Shown here: piece after piece, positions 11,148 through 25,349 of the stretch
Numbering within the stretch: the first letter of the stretch is position 1
Layout: each line of letters begins with the position of its first letter
Assembly (NCBI GenBank): GCA_948099385.1
Contig: CANUEZ040000205.1
Location: forward strand, 2,232,001-2,296,000
DNA from: Fasciola hepatica
Taxonomy: Eukaryota; Platyhelminthes; Trematoda; Plagiorchiida; Fasciolidae
Reading direction: 5' to 3'
Length of the DNA: 64,000 nucleotides
Program-made: the position numbers and the translations under genes
Notes under the pieces: model-generated
What the model was told of the DNA's origin: nothing
The model's database searches: none
Seen by the model: only the letters and a program-made list of their open reading frames with translations

Positions 11148-12895
11148 TTGAAATCCATGGAATCACTCACTGTACAGCTGTTTCATCCTTGTTCGGACTC
11201 GACTCATCAGCAGTGCACATCGACCGAGCAACCACGGGGACTCCAACAACCGCTGAACCATTGTGAATTGAACCACTCAACAACACAAGGCTATCCGGGA
11301 TGGCTATCAACGCTTTGTTCAACATCTACACTACATCATATATAGCACCCTTTCCAAACTGGCTTCAAATTTCAATGGTAACAACCAGCTTCGCGCACAC
11401 CGATCGACTCCTATGATGGATGACTTCTCTGTAATGGCCTAAGTACAACCAACGCACTCCCAAATGAAAAACCTACACAGCTTCCTTACTATGCATGCAA
11501 TTGATTAGTAGTAGGAGACTAGATTAGATTTGATTAGATTTGTATAATATGATTGATCATGCAGCTTGAACGCTCAACTGAGCATTGAAATCCATGGAAG
11601 CACTCAGTGTACAGCTGTTTCATCCTTGTTCGGACTCGACTCATCAGCAGTGCACATCGACCGAGCAACCACGGGCACTCCAACAACCGCTGAACCATTG
11701 TGGATCGAACAACTTAACAACACAAGGCTATCCGGGATCGCTATCAACGCTTTGTTCAACATCTACACTACATCATATATTGCACCCTTCCCAAACTGGC
11801 TTCAAATTTGAATGGTAACAACCAGCTTCGCGCACACCGATCCACTCCTATGATGGATGAATTCTCTGTAGGGGCCTAAGTACAACCAACGCATTCCGAA
11901 ATGAAAAATCTACACAGCTTCCTTACTATGCATGCAATTGATTAGTATTAGGAGATTAGATTAGATTAGATTAGATTAGATTTGTATAATATGATTGATC
12001 ATGCAGCTTGAACGCTCAACTGAGCATTGAAATCCATGGAAGCACTCACTGTAAAATTGTTTCATCCTTGTTCGGACTCGACTCATCAGCACTGCACATC
12101 GACCGAGCAACCACGGGGACTCCAACAACCGCTGAACCATTGTGAATCGAACAACTTAACAGCACAAGGCTATCCGGGATCGCTATCAACGCTTTGTTCA
12201 ACGTCTACACTACATGAAATATAGCACCCTTCCCAAACTGGCTTCAAATTTGAATGGTAACAACCAGCTTCGCGCACACCGATCGACTCCTATGATGGAT
12301 GACTTCTCTGTAGGGGCCTAAGTACAACCAACGCATTCCCAAATGATAAACCTACACAGCTTCCTTACTATGCATGCAATTGATTAGTAGTAGGAGATTA
12401 GATTAGATTTGTATAATATGATTGATCATGCAGCTTGAACGCTCAACTGAGCATTGAAATCCATGGAAGCACTCACTGTACAGCTGTTTCATCCTCTAAG
12501 GGACTCGACTCATCAGCAGTGCACATCGACCGTGCAACCACGTGGACTACAACAACCGGTGAACCATTGTGAATCGAACAACTCAACAACGCAAGGCTAT
12601 CCGGGATGGCTATCAACGCTTTGTTCAACATCTACACTACATCATTTATAGCACCCTTCCCAAACTGGCTTCAAATTTGAATGGTAACAACCAGCTTCGC
12701 GCACACCGATCGACTCCTATGATGGATGACTTCTCTGTAGGGGCCTAAGTACAACCAACGCATTCCCAAATGAAAAACCTACACAGCTTCCTTACTATGC
12801 ATGCAATTGATTAGTAGTAGGAGATTAGATTAGATTAGATAAGATCAGATTTGTATCATATGATTGATCATGCAGCTTGAACGCTCAACTGAGCA
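11148..12895 (+). repeat. HOR-A copy 3, partial (4 units)
   Basis: Unit starts 11148, 11585, 12027 and 12454 match the first four units of HOR-A. The leading spacer (about 11,087-11,111) is a chimera: its left part GATTAAATTAG is the HOR-A type, and its right part ATAAGATCAGATTTGTATCA matches the spacers at about 4,485 and 12,838. Unit 12454 combines the CCACGTGG type with the CTAAGGG block variant. Similarity to the earlier copies fades in the next unit. Confidence 0.8.
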
Positions 12896-15550
12896 TTGAA
12901 ATCCATGGAAGCACTCACTGTACAGCTGTTTCATCCTTGTTCGGACTCGACTCATCAGCACTGCACATCGACCGAGCAACCACGGGGACTCCAACAACCG
13001 CTGAACCATTGTGAATCGAACAACTTAACAACACAAGGCTATCCGGGATCGCTATCAACGCTTTTTTCAACGTCTACACTACATGATATATAGCGCCCTT
13101 CCCAAACTGGCTTCAAATTTCAATGGTAACAACCAGCTTCGCGCACACCGATCGACTCCTATGATGGATGAATTCTCTGTAGGGGCCTAAGTACAACCAA
13201 CGCATTCCGAAATGAAAAATCTACACAGCTTCCTTACTATGCATGCAATTGATTAGTATTAGGAGATTAGATTAGATTAGATTAGATTAGATTTGTATAA
13301 TATAATTGAGCATGCAGCTTGAACGCTGAACTGAGCATTGAAATCCATGGAAGCACTCACTGTACAGCTGTTTCATCCTCTAAGGGACTCGACTCATCAG
13401 CAGTGCACATCGACTGAGCAACCACGGGGACTCCAACAACCGCTGAACCATTGTGAATCGAACAACTTAACAGCACAAGGCTATCCGGGATCGCTATCAA
13501 CGCTTTGTTCAACGTCTACACTACATGATATATAGCAGCCCTCCAAAACTGGCTTCAAATTTGAATGGTAACAACCAGCTTCGCGCACACCGATCGACTC
13601 CTATGATGGATGACTTCTCTGTAGGGGCCTAAGTACAACCAACGCATTCCCAAATGATAAACCTACACAGCTTCCTTACTATGCATGCAATTGATTAGTA
13701 GTAGGAGATTAGATTAGATTTGTATAATATGTTTGATCATGCAGCTTGAACGCTCAACTCAGCATTGAAATCCATGGAAGCACTCACTGTACAGCTGTTT
13801 CATCCTTGTTCGGACTGGACTCATCAGCAGTGCACATCGACCGAGCAATCACGTGGACTAGAACAACCGGTGAACCATTGTGAATCGAACAACTCAACAA
13901 CGCAAGGCTATCCGGGATGGCTATCAACGCTTTGTTCAACATCTACACTACATCATTTATAGCACCCTTCCCAAACTGGCTTCAAATTTGAATGGTAACA
14001 ACCAGCTTCGCGCACACCGATCGACTCCTATGATGGATGACTTCTCTGTAGGGGCCTAAGTACAACCAACGCATTCCCAAATGATAAACCTACACAGCTT
14101 CCTTACTATGCATGCAATTGATTAGTAGTAGGAGATTAGATTAGATTAGATTAGATTAGATTAGAATAGATTTGTATAATATGATTGATCATGCAGCTTG
14201 AACGCTCAACTGAGCATTGAAATCCATGGAAGCACTCAGTGTACAGCTGTTTCATCCTTGTTCGGACTCGACTCATCAGCAGTGCACATCGACCGAGCAA
14301 CCACGGGGACTCCAACAACCGCTGAACCATTGTGAATCGAACAACTTAACAACACAAGGCTATCCGGGATGGATATCAACGCATTTTTCAACATCTACAC
14401 TACATCCTATTAAGCACCCTTCCCAAACTGGCTTCAAATTTCAATGGTAACAACCAGCTTCGCGCACACCGATCGACTCCTATGATGGATGAATTCTCTG
14501 TAGGGGCCTAAGTACAACCAACGCATTCCCAAATGAAAAATCTTTACAGCTTCCTTACTATGCATGCAATTGATTAGTAGTAGGAGATTGGATTAGATCA
14601 GATTAGAGAAGATTTGTATAATATGATTGATCATGCAGCTTGAACGCTCAACTGAGCATTGAAATCCATGGAAGCACTCAGTGTACAGCTGTTTCATCCT
14701 TGTTCGGACTCGACTCATCAGCAGTGCACATCGACCGAGCAACCACGGGGACTCCAACAACCGGTGAACCATTGTGAATCGAACAACTTAACAACACAAG
14801 GCTATCCGGGATCGCTATCAACGCTTTGTTCAACATCTACACTACATCATATATAGCACTCTTCCCAAACTGGCTTCAAATTTCAATGGGAACAACCAGC
14901 TTCGCGCACACCGATCGACTCCTATGATGGATGACTTCTCTGTAGGGGCCTAAGTACAACCAACGCATTCCCAAATGAACAACCTACACAACTTCTTTAA
15001 TTTGCATGCAATTGATTAGTAGTAGGAGATTAGATTAAATTAGATTAGATTAGAATAGATTTGTATAATATGATTGATCATGCAGCTTGAACGCTCAACT
15101 GAGCATTGAAATCCATGGAAGCACTCACTGTACAGCTGTTTCATCCTTGTTCGGACTCGACTCATCAGCAGTGCACATCGACCGAGCAACCACGGGGACT
15201 CCAACAACCGCTGAACCATTGTGAATCGAACAACATAACAACACAAGGCTATCCGGGATGGCTATCAACGCTTTGTTCAACATCTACACTACGTGATATA
15301 GCACCGTTCCCAAACTGGCTTCAAATTTGAATGGTAACAACCAGCTTCGCGCACACCGATCGACTCCAATGATGGATGAATTCTCTGTAGGGGCCTAAGT
15401 ACAACCAACGCATTCCCAAATGATAAACCTACACAGCTTCCTTACTATGCATGCAATTGATTAGTAGTAGGAGATTAGATTAGATAAGATTAGATTAGAA
15501 TAGATTTGTATAATAAGATTGATCATGCAGCTTGAACGCTCAACTGAGCA
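12896..15550 (+). repeat. Mixed satellite units between HOR-A and HOR-B
   Basis: Unit starts are 12896, 13338, 13765, 14217, 14659 and 15106. 13338 is a GTCTACACTACATGATATA type with the CTAAGGG block. 13765 is a further, more mutated CCACGTGG-like copy (GTGGACTAGAAC). The 14217 unit has the unusual hinge CATCCTATTAAGC. This segment ends the domain (6,321 to about 15,100) in which every unit has the longer hinge; 15106 is the first short-hinge unit. Confidence 0.88.
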
Positions 15551-18500
15551 TTGAAATCCATGGAAGCACTCAGTGAACAGCTGTTTCATCCTTGTTCGGA
15601 CTCGACTCATCAGCAGTGCACATCGACCAAGCAACCACGGGCACTCCAACAACCGCTGAACCATTGTGAATCGAACAACATAACAACACAAGGCTATCCG
15701 GGATGGCTATCAACGCTTTGTTCCACATCTACACTACATCATATATAGCACCCTTCCCAAACTGGCTTCAAATTTGAATGGTAACAACCAGCTTCGCGCA
15801 CACCGATCGACTCCTATGATGGATGACTTCTCTGTAGGGGCCTTCATACAACCAACGCATTCCCAAATGATAAACCTACACAGCTTCCTTACTATGCATG
15901 CAATTGATTAGTAGTAGGAGATTAGATTAGATTAGATTAGATTAGATTAGAATAGATTTGTATAATATGATTGATCATGCAGCTTGAACGCTCAACTGAG
16001 CATTGAAATCCATGGAAGCACTCACTGTACAGCTGTTTCATCCTTGTTCGGACTCGACTCATCAGCAGTGCACATCGACCGAGCAACCACGGGGACTCCA
16101 AGAACCGCTGAACCATTGTGAATCGAACAACTTAACAACACAAGGCTATCCGGGATGGCTATCAACGCTTTGTTCAACATCTACACTACATCATATAGCA
16201 CCCTTCCCAAACTGGCTTCAAATTTGAATGGTAACAACCAGCTTCGCGCACACCGATCGACTCCTATGATGGATGACTTCTCTGTAGGGGCCTAAGTACA
16301 ACCAACGCATTCCCAAATGATAAACCTACACAGCTTCCTTAAAAAAGCTTGCACGTTATTAGCAGTAGGAAATTAGATCAGATTAGATTAGAATAGATTT
16401 GTATAATATGATTGATCATGCAGCTTGAGCGCTCAACTGAGCATTGAAATCCATGGAAGCACTCACTGTACAGCTGTTTCATCCTTGTTCGGACTCGACT
16501 CATCAGCAGTGCACATCGACCGAGCAACCACGGGGACTCCAACAACCGCTGAACCATTGTGAATCGAACAACTCAACAACACAAGGCTATCCGGCATAGC
16601 TATCAACGCTTTGTTCAACATCTACACTACATGATATAGCACCCTTCCCAAACTGGCTTCAAATTTGAATGGTAACAACCAGCTTCGCGCACACCGATCG
16701 ACTCCTATGATGGATGACTTCTCTGTAGGGGCCTAAGTACAACCAACGCATTCCCAAATGAACAACCTACCCAACTTCCTTAATTTGCATGCTATTGATT
16801 AGTAGTAGGAGATTAGATTAGATTAGATTAGATTAGATTAGATTAGATTTGTATAATATGATTGATCATGCAGCTTGAACGCTCAACTGAGCATTGAAAT
16901 CCATGGAAGCACTCAGTGTACAGCTGTTTCATCCTTGTTCGGACTCAACTCATCAGCAGTGCACATCGACCGAGCAACCACGGGGACTCCAACAACCGCT
17001 GAACCATTGTGAATTGAACAACTTAACAACACAAGGCTATCCGGGATCGATATCAACGCTTTGTTCAACATCTACACTACATCATGTAGCACCCTTTCCA
17101 AACTGGCTTCAAATTTGAATGGTAACAACCAGCTTCGCGCACACCGATCGACTCCTATGATGGATGACTTCTCTGTAGGGGCCTAAGTACAACCAACGCA
17201 TTCCCAAATGATAAACCTACACAGCTTCCTTACTATGCATGCAATTGATTAGTAGTAGGAGATTAGATTAGATTAGATTAGATTAGATTAGATTAGATTT
17301 GTATAATATGATTGATCATGCAGCTTGATCGCTCAACTGAGCATTGAAATCCATGGAAGCACTCACTGTACAGCTGTTTCATCCTTGTTCGGACTCGACT
17401 CATCAGCAGTGCACATCGACCGAGCAACCACGGGGACTCCAACAACCGCTGAACCATTGTGAATCGAACAACTTAACAACACAAGGCTATCCGGGATGGT
17501 TATCAACGCTTTGTTCAACATCTACACTACATCATACATAGCAACTTTCCCAAACTGGCTTCAAATTTGAATGGTAACAACCAGCTTCGCGCACACCGAT
17601 CGACTCCTATGATGGATGAATTCTCTGTAGGGGCCTAAGTACAACCAACGCATTCCCAAATGATAAACCTACACAGCTTCCTTACTATGCATGCAATTGA
17701 TTAGTAGTAGGAGATTAGATTAAATTAGATTAGATTAGAATAGATTTGTATAATATGATTGATCATGCAGCTTGAACGCTCAACTGAGCATTGAAATCCA
17801 TGGAAGCACTCACTGTACAGCTGTTTCATCCTTGTTCGGACTCGACTCATCAGCAGTGCACATCGACCGAGCAACCACGGGGACTCCAACAACCGCTGAA
17901 CCATTGTGAATCGAACAACTTAACAACACACAACTATCCGGGATGGCTCTCAACGCTTTGTTCAACATCTACACTACATCATATAGCACCCTTCCCAAAC
18001 TGGCTTCAAATTTGAATGGGAACAACCAGCTTCGCGCACACCGATCGACTCCTATGATGGATGACTTCTCAGTAGGGGCCTAAGTACAACCAACGCATTC
18101 CCAAATGAACAACCTACACAGCTTCCTTAAAAAAGCTTGCACGTTGTCAGCAGTAGGAAATTAGATCAGATTAGATTAGAATAGATTTGTATAATATGAT
18201 TGATCATGCAGCTTGAACGCTCAACTGAGCATTGAAATCCATGGAAGCACTCAGTGTACAGCTGTTTCATCCTTGTTCGGACTCGACTCATCAGCAGTGC
18301 ACATCGACCGAGCAACCACGGGGACTCCAACAACCGCTGAACCATTGTGAATCGAAGAACTTTACAATACAAGGCTATCCGGGATCGCTATCAACGCTTT
18401 GTTCAACATCTACACTACATGATATAGCACCCTTCCCAAACTGGCTTCAAATTTGAATGGTAACAACCAGCTTCGCGCACACCGATCGACTCCTATGATG

Positions 18501-18676
18501 GATGAATTCTCTGTAGGGGCCTAAGTACAACCAACGCATTCCCAAATGATAAACCTACACAGCTTCCTTACTATGCATGCAATTGATTAGTAGTAGGAGA
18601 TTAGATTAGATTAGATTAGATTAGAATAGATTTGTATAATAAGATTGATCATGCAGCTTGAACGCTCAACTGAGCA
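15551..18676 (+). repeat. HOR-B copy 1 (7 units a-g, 3,126 bp)
   Basis: Unit starts are a 15551, b 16003, c 16444, d 16894, e 17344, f 17791 and g 18232. Diagnostics: a has TATAATAAG before the anchor, CAGTGAACAG and CGACCAAGC. b ends in TTAAAAAAGCTTGCACG. c has GAGCGCTC, an in-frame stop at GGCATAGC and the ending CTACCCAACTTCC. d has GAATTGAAC and GGATCGATATC. e has CTTGATCGCTC and CATCATACATAGC. f has CACACAACTATCC and GGCTCTCAACG. g has GAAGAACTTTACAATAC. Confidence 0.93.
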
Positions 18677-21600
18677 TTGAAATCCATGGAAGCACTCAGT
18701 GAACAGCTGTTTCATCATTGTTCGGACTCGACTCATCAGCAGTGCACATCGACCAAGCAACCACGGGCACTCCAACAACCGCTGAACCATTGTGAATCGA
18801 ACAACTTAACAACACAAGGCTATCCGGGATGGCTATCAACGCTTTGTTCCACATCTACACTACATCATATATAGCACCCTTCCCAAACTGGCTTCAAATT
18901 TGAATGGTAACAACCAGCTTCGCGCACACCGATCGACTCCTATGATGGATGACTTCTCTGTAGGGGCCTAAGTACAACCAACGCATTCCCAAATGATAAA
19001 CCTACACAGCTTCCTTACTATGCATGCAATTGATTAGTAGTAGGAGATTTGATTAGATTAGATTAGATTAGATTAGAATAGATTTGTATAGTATGATTGA
19101 TCATGCAGCTTGAACGCTCAACTGAGCATTGAAATCCATGGAAGCACTCACTGTACAGCTGTTTCATCCTTGTTCGGACTCGACTCATCAGCAGTGCACA
19201 TCGACCGAGCAACCACGGGGACTCCAACAACCGCTGAACCATTGTGAATCGAACAACTTAACAACACACAACTATCCGGGATGGCTCTCAACGCTTTGTT
19301 CAACATCTACACTACATCATATAGCACCCTTCCCAAACTGGCTTCAAATTTGAATGGTAACAACCAGCTTCGCGCACACCGATCGACTCCTATGATGGAT
19401 GACTTCTCTGTAGGGGCCTAAGTACAACCAACGCATTCCCAAATGATAAACCTACACAGCTTCCTTAAAAAAGCTTGCACGTTATTAGCAGTAGGAAATT
19501 AGATCAGATTAGATTAGAATAGATTTGTATAATATGATTGATCATGCAGCTTGAGCGCTCAACTGAGCATTGAAATCCATGGAAGCACTCACTGTACAGC
19601 TGTTTCATCCTTGTTCGGACTGGACTCATCAGCAGTGCACATCGACCGAGCAACCACGGGGACTCCAACAACCGCTGAACCATTGTGAATCGAACAACTC
19701 AACAACACAAGGCTATCCGGCATAGCTATCAACGCTTTGTTCAACATCTACACTACATGATATAGCACCCTTCCCAAACTGGCTTCAAATTTGAATGGTA
19801 ACAACCAGCTTCGCGCACACCGATCGACTCCTATGATGGATGACTTCTCTGTAGGGGCCTAAGTACAACCAACGCATTCCCAAATGAACAACCTACCCAA
19901 CTTCCTTAATTTGCATGCTATTGATTAGTAGTAGGAGATTAGATTAGATTAGATTAGATTAGATTAGATTTGTATAATATGATTGATCATGCAGCTTGAA
20001 CGCTCAACTGAGCATTGAAATCCATGGAAGCACTCAGTGTACAGCTGTTTCATCCTTGTTCGGACTCGACTCATCAGCAGTGCACATCGACCGAGCAACC
20101 ACGGGGACTCCAACAACCGCTGAACCATTGTGAATTGAACAACTTAACAACACAAGGCTATCCGGGATCGATATCAACGCTTTGTTCAACATCTACACTA
20201 CATCATATAGCACCCTTTCCAAACTGGCTTCAAATTTGAATGGTAACAACCAGCTTCGCGCACACCGATCGACTCCTATGATGGATGACTTCTCTGTAGG
20301 GGCCTAAGTACAACCAACGCATTCCCAAATGATAAACCTACACAGCTTCCTTACTATGCATGCAATTGATTAGTAGTAGGAGATTAGATTAGATTAGATT
20401 AGATTAGATTAGATTAGATTTGTATAATATGATTGATCATGCAGCTTGATCGCTCAACTGAGCATTGAAATCCATGGAAGCACTCACTGTACAGCTGTTT
20501 CATCCTTGTTCGGACTCGACTCATCAGCAGTGCACATCGACCGAGCAACCACGGGGACTCCAACAACCGCTGAACCATTGTGAATCGAACAACTTAACAA
20601 CACAAGGCTATCCGGGATGGTTATCAACGCTTTGTTCAACATCTACACTACATCATACATAGCAACTTTCCCAAACTGGCTTCAAATTTGAATGGTAACA
20701 ACCAGCTTCGCGCACACCGATCGACTCCTATGATGGATGAATTCTCTGTAGGGGCCTAAGTACAACCAACGCATTCCCAAATGATAAACCTACACAGCTT
20801 CCTTACTATGCATGCAATTGATTAGTAGTAGGAGATTAGATTAAATTAGATTAGATTAGAATAGATTTGTATAATATGATTGATCATGCAGCTTGAACGC
20901 TCAACTGAGCATTGAAATCCATGGAAGCACTCACTGTACAGCTGTTTCATCCTTGTTCGGACTCGACTCATCAGCAGTGCACATCGACCAAGCAACCACG
21001 GGCACTCCAACAACCGCTGAACCATTGTGAATCGAACAACTTAACAACACACAACTATCCGGGATGGCTCTCAACGCTTTGTTCAACATCTACACTACAT
21101 GATATAGCACCGTTCCCAAACTGGCTTCAAATTTGAATGGGAACTACCAGCTTCGCGCACACCGATCGACTCCTATGATGGATGACTTCTCAGTAGGGGC
21201 CTAAGTACAACCAACGCATTCCCAAATGAACAACCTACACAGCTTCCTTAAAAAAGCTTGCACGTTGTCAGCAGTAGGAAATTAGATCAGATTAGATTAG
21301 AATAGATTTGTATAATATGATTGATCATGCAGCTTGAACGCTCAACTGAGCATTGAAATCCATGGAAGCACTCAGTGTACAGCTGTTTCATCCTTGTTCG
21401 GACTCGACTCATCAGCAGTGCACATCGACCGAGCAACCACGGGGACTCCAACAACCGCTGAACCATTGTGAATCGAAGAACTTTACAATACAAGGCTATC
21501 CGGGATCGCTATCAACGCTTTGTTCAACATCTACACTACATGATATAGCACCCTTCCCAAACTGGCTTCAAATTTGAATGGTAACAACCAGCTTCGCGCA

Positions 21601-21797
21601 CACCGATCGACTCCTATGATGGATGAATTCTCTGTAGGGGCCTAAGTACAACCAACGCATTCCCAAATGATAAACCTACACAGCTTCCTTACTATGCATG
21701 CAATTGATTAGTAGTAGGAGATTAGATTAGATAAGATTAGATTAGAATAGATTTGTATAATAAGATTGATCATGCAGCTTGAACGCTCAACTGAGCA
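18677..21797 (+). repeat. HOR-B copy 2 (7 units, 3,121 bp)
   Basis: Unit starts are a 18677, b 19129, c 19570, d 20015, e 20465, f 20912 and g 21353, all at a constant 3,121-bp offset from copy 1 for d-g. Unit b now carries the f-type CACACAACTATCC and GGCTCTCAACG states that copy 1 b lacks. Unit f carries the a-like CGACCAAGC and GGGCACTCC states. So individual units have been partly overwritten since the block duplicated, while the order stayed intact. Confidence 0.93.
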
Positions 21798-24463
21798 TTG
21801 AAATCCATGGAAGCACTCAGTGAACAGCTGTTTCATCCTTGTTCGGACTCGACTCATCAGCAGTGCACATCGACCAAGCAACCACGGGCACTCCAACAAC
21901 GGCTGAACCATTGTGAATCGAACAACTTAACAACACAAGGCTATCCGGGATGGCTATCAACGCTTTGTTCCACATCTACACTACATCATATATAGCACCC
22001 TTCCCAAACTGGCTTCAAATTTGAATGGTAACAACCAGCTTCGCGCACACCGATCGACTCCTATGATGGATAACTTCTCTGTAGGGGCCTAAGTACAACC
22101 AACGCATTCCCAAATGATAAACCTACACAGCTTCCTTACTATGCATGCAATTGATTAGTAGTAGGAGATTAGATTAGATTAGATTCGATTAGAATAGATT
22201 TGTATAATATGATTGATCATGCAGCTTGAACGCTCAACTGAGCATTGAAATCCATGGAAGCACTCACTGTACAGCTGTTTCATCCTTGTTCGGACTCGAC
22301 TCATCAGCAGTGCACATCGACCGAGCAACCACGGGGACTCCAACAACCGCTGAACCATTGTGAATCGAACAACTTAACAACACACAACTATCCGGGATGG
22401 CTCTCAACGCTTTGTTCAACATCTACACTACATCATATAGCACCCTTCCCAAACTGGCTTCAAATTTGAATGGTAACAACCAGCTTCGCGCACACCGATC
22501 GACTCCTATGATGGATGACTTCTCTGTAGGGGCCTAAGTACAACCAACGCATTCCCAAATGATAAACCTACACAGCTTCCTTAAAAAAGCTTGCACGTTA
22601 TTAGCAGTAGGAAATTAGATCAGATTAGATTAGAATAGATTTGTATAATATGATTGATCATGCAGCTTGAGCGCTCAACTGAGCATTGAAATCCATGGAA
22701 GCACTCACTGTACAGCTGTTTCATCCTTGTTCGGACTCGACTCATCAGCAGTGCACATCGACCGAGCAACCACGGGGACTCCAACAACCGCTGAACCATT
22801 GTGAATCGAACAACTCAACAACACAAGGCTATCCGGCATAGCTATCAACGCTTTGTTCAACATCTACACTACATGATATAGCACCCTTCCCAAACTGGCT
22901 TCAAATTTGAATGGTAACAACCAGCTTCGCGCACACCGATCGACTCCTATGATGGATGAATTCTCTGTAGGGGCCTAAGTACAACCAACGCATTCCCAAA
23001 TGAACAACCTACCCAACTTCCTTAATTTGCATGCTATTGATTAGTAGTAGGAGATTAGATTAGATTAGATTAGATTAGATTAGATTTGTATAATATGATT
23101 GATCATGCAGCTTGAACGCTCAACTGAGCATTGAAATCCATGGAAGCACTCACTGTACAGCTGTTTCATCCTTGTTCGGACTCGACTCATCAGCAGTGCA
23201 CATCGACCGAGCAACCACGGGGACTCCAACAACCGCTGAACCATTGTGAATCGAACAACTTAACAACACAAGGCTATCCGGGATGGTTATCAACGCTTTG
23301 TTCAACATCTACACTACATCATACATAGCAACTTTCCCAAACTGGCTTCAAATTTGAATGGTAACAACCAGCTTCGCGCACACCGATCGACTCCTATGAT
23401 GGATGAATTCTCTGTAGGGGCCTAAGTACAACCAACGCATTCCCAAATGATAAACCTACACAGCTTCCTTACTATGCATGCAATTGATTAGTAGTAGGAG
23501 ATTAGATTAAATTAGATTAGATTAGAATAGATTTGTATAATATGATTGATCATGCAGCTTGAACGCTCAACTGAGCATTGAAATCCATGGAAGCACTCAC
23601 TGTACAGCTGTTTCATCCTTGTTCGGACTCGACTCATCAGCAGTGCACATCGACCGAGCAACCACGGGGACTCCAACAACCGCTGAACCATTGTGAATCG
23701 AACAACTTAACAACACACAACTATCCGGGATGGCTCTCAACGCTTTGTTCAACATCTACACTACATCATATAGCACCCTTCCCAAACTGGCTTCAAATTT
23801 GAATGGGAACAACCAGCTTCGCGCACACCGATCGACTCCTATGATGGATGACTTCTCAGTAGGGGCCTAAGTACAACCAACGCATTCCCAAATGAACAAC
23901 CTACACAGCTTCCTTAAAAAAGCTTGCACGTTGTTAGCAGTAGGAAATTAGATCAGATTAGATTAGAATAGATTTGTATAATATGATTGATCATGCAGCT
24001 TGAACGCTCAACTGAGCATTGAAATCCATGGAAGCACTCAGTGTACAGCTGTTTCATCCTTGTTCGGACTCGACTCATCAGCAGTGCACATCGACCGAGC
24101 AACCACGGGGACTCCAACAACCGCTGAACCATTGTGAATCGAAGAACTTTACAATACAAGGCTATCCGGGATCGCTATCAACGCTTTGTTCAACATCTAC
24201 ACTACATGATATAGCACCCTTCCCAAACTGGCTTCAAATTTGAATGGTAACAACCAGCTTCGCGCACACCGATCGACTCCTATGATGGATGAATTCTCTG
24301 TAGGGGCCTAAGTACAACCAACGCATTCCCAAATGATAAACCTACACAGCTTCCTTACTATGCATGCAATTGATTAGTAGTAGGAGATTAGATTAGATTA
24401 GATTAGATTAGAATAGATTTGTATAATATGATTGATCATGCAGCTTGAACGCTCAACTGAGCA
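21798..24463 (+). repeat. HOR-B copy 3, unit d deleted (6 units, 2,666 bp)
   Basis: Unit starts are a 21798, b 22245, c 22686, e 23131, f 23578 and g 24019. The c unit keeps its diagnostic right end (CTACCCAACTTCC near 23,009) and is followed at once by an e-type unit (CATACATAGC near 23,320), so unit d is missing exactly. This is what one unequal exchange or intra-array deletion in register would give. The joining spacer is a plain GATTA run, so the breakpoint cannot be placed more finely. Confidence 0.92.
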
Positions 24464-25349
24464 TTGAAATCCATGGAAGCACTCACTGTACAGCTGTTTC
24501 ATCCTTGTTCGGACTCGACTCATCAGCAGTGCACATCGACCGAGCAACCACGGGGACTCCAACAACCGCTGAACCATTGTGAATCGAACAACTTAACAAC
24601 ACACAACTATCCGGGATGGCTCTCAACGCTTTGTTCAACATCTACACTACATCATATAGCACCCTTCCCAAACTGGCTTCAAATTTGAATGGGAACAACC
24701 AGCTTCGCGCACACCGATCGACTCCTATGATGGATGACTTCTCAGTAGGGGCCTAAGTACAACCAACGCATTCCCAAATGAACAACCTACACAGCTTCCT
24801 TAAAAAAGCTTGCACGTTGTTATCAGTAGGAAATTAGATCAGATTAGATTAGAATAGATTTGTATAATATGATTGATCATGCAGCTTGAACGCTCAACTG
24901 AGCATTGAAATCCATGGAAGCACTCACTGTACAGCTGTTTCATCCTTGTTCGGACTCGACTCATCAGCAGTGCACATCGACCGAGCAACCACGGGGACTC
25001 CAACAACCGCTGAACCATTGTGAATCGAACAACTTTACAATACAAGGCTATCCGGGATCGCTATCAACGCTTTGTTCAACATCTACACTACATGATATAG
25101 CACCCTTCCCAAACTCGCTTCAAATTTGAATGGTAACAACCAGCTTCGCGCACACCGATCGACTCCTATGATGGATGACTTCTCTGTAGGGGCCTAAGTA
25201 CAACCAACGCATTCCCAAATGATAAACCTACACAGCTTCCTTACTATGCATGCAATTGATTAGTAGTAGGAGATTAGATTAGATTAGATTAGATTAGAAT
25301 AGATTTGTATAATATGATTGATCATGCAGCTTGAACGCTCAACTGAGCA
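24464..25349 (+). repeat. Extra f-g dimer after HOR-B (886 bp)
   Basis: Unit 24464 repeats the f type (CACACAACTATCC, TTGAATGGGAACAACC, CTTCTCAGTAGGGG) and 24905 repeats the g type (ACTTTACAATAC), each 886 bp after its partner in copy 3. The g-like unit has lost the GAAGAAC state and has GAACAAC instead, so it is slightly older or partly converted. Confidence 0.9.
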
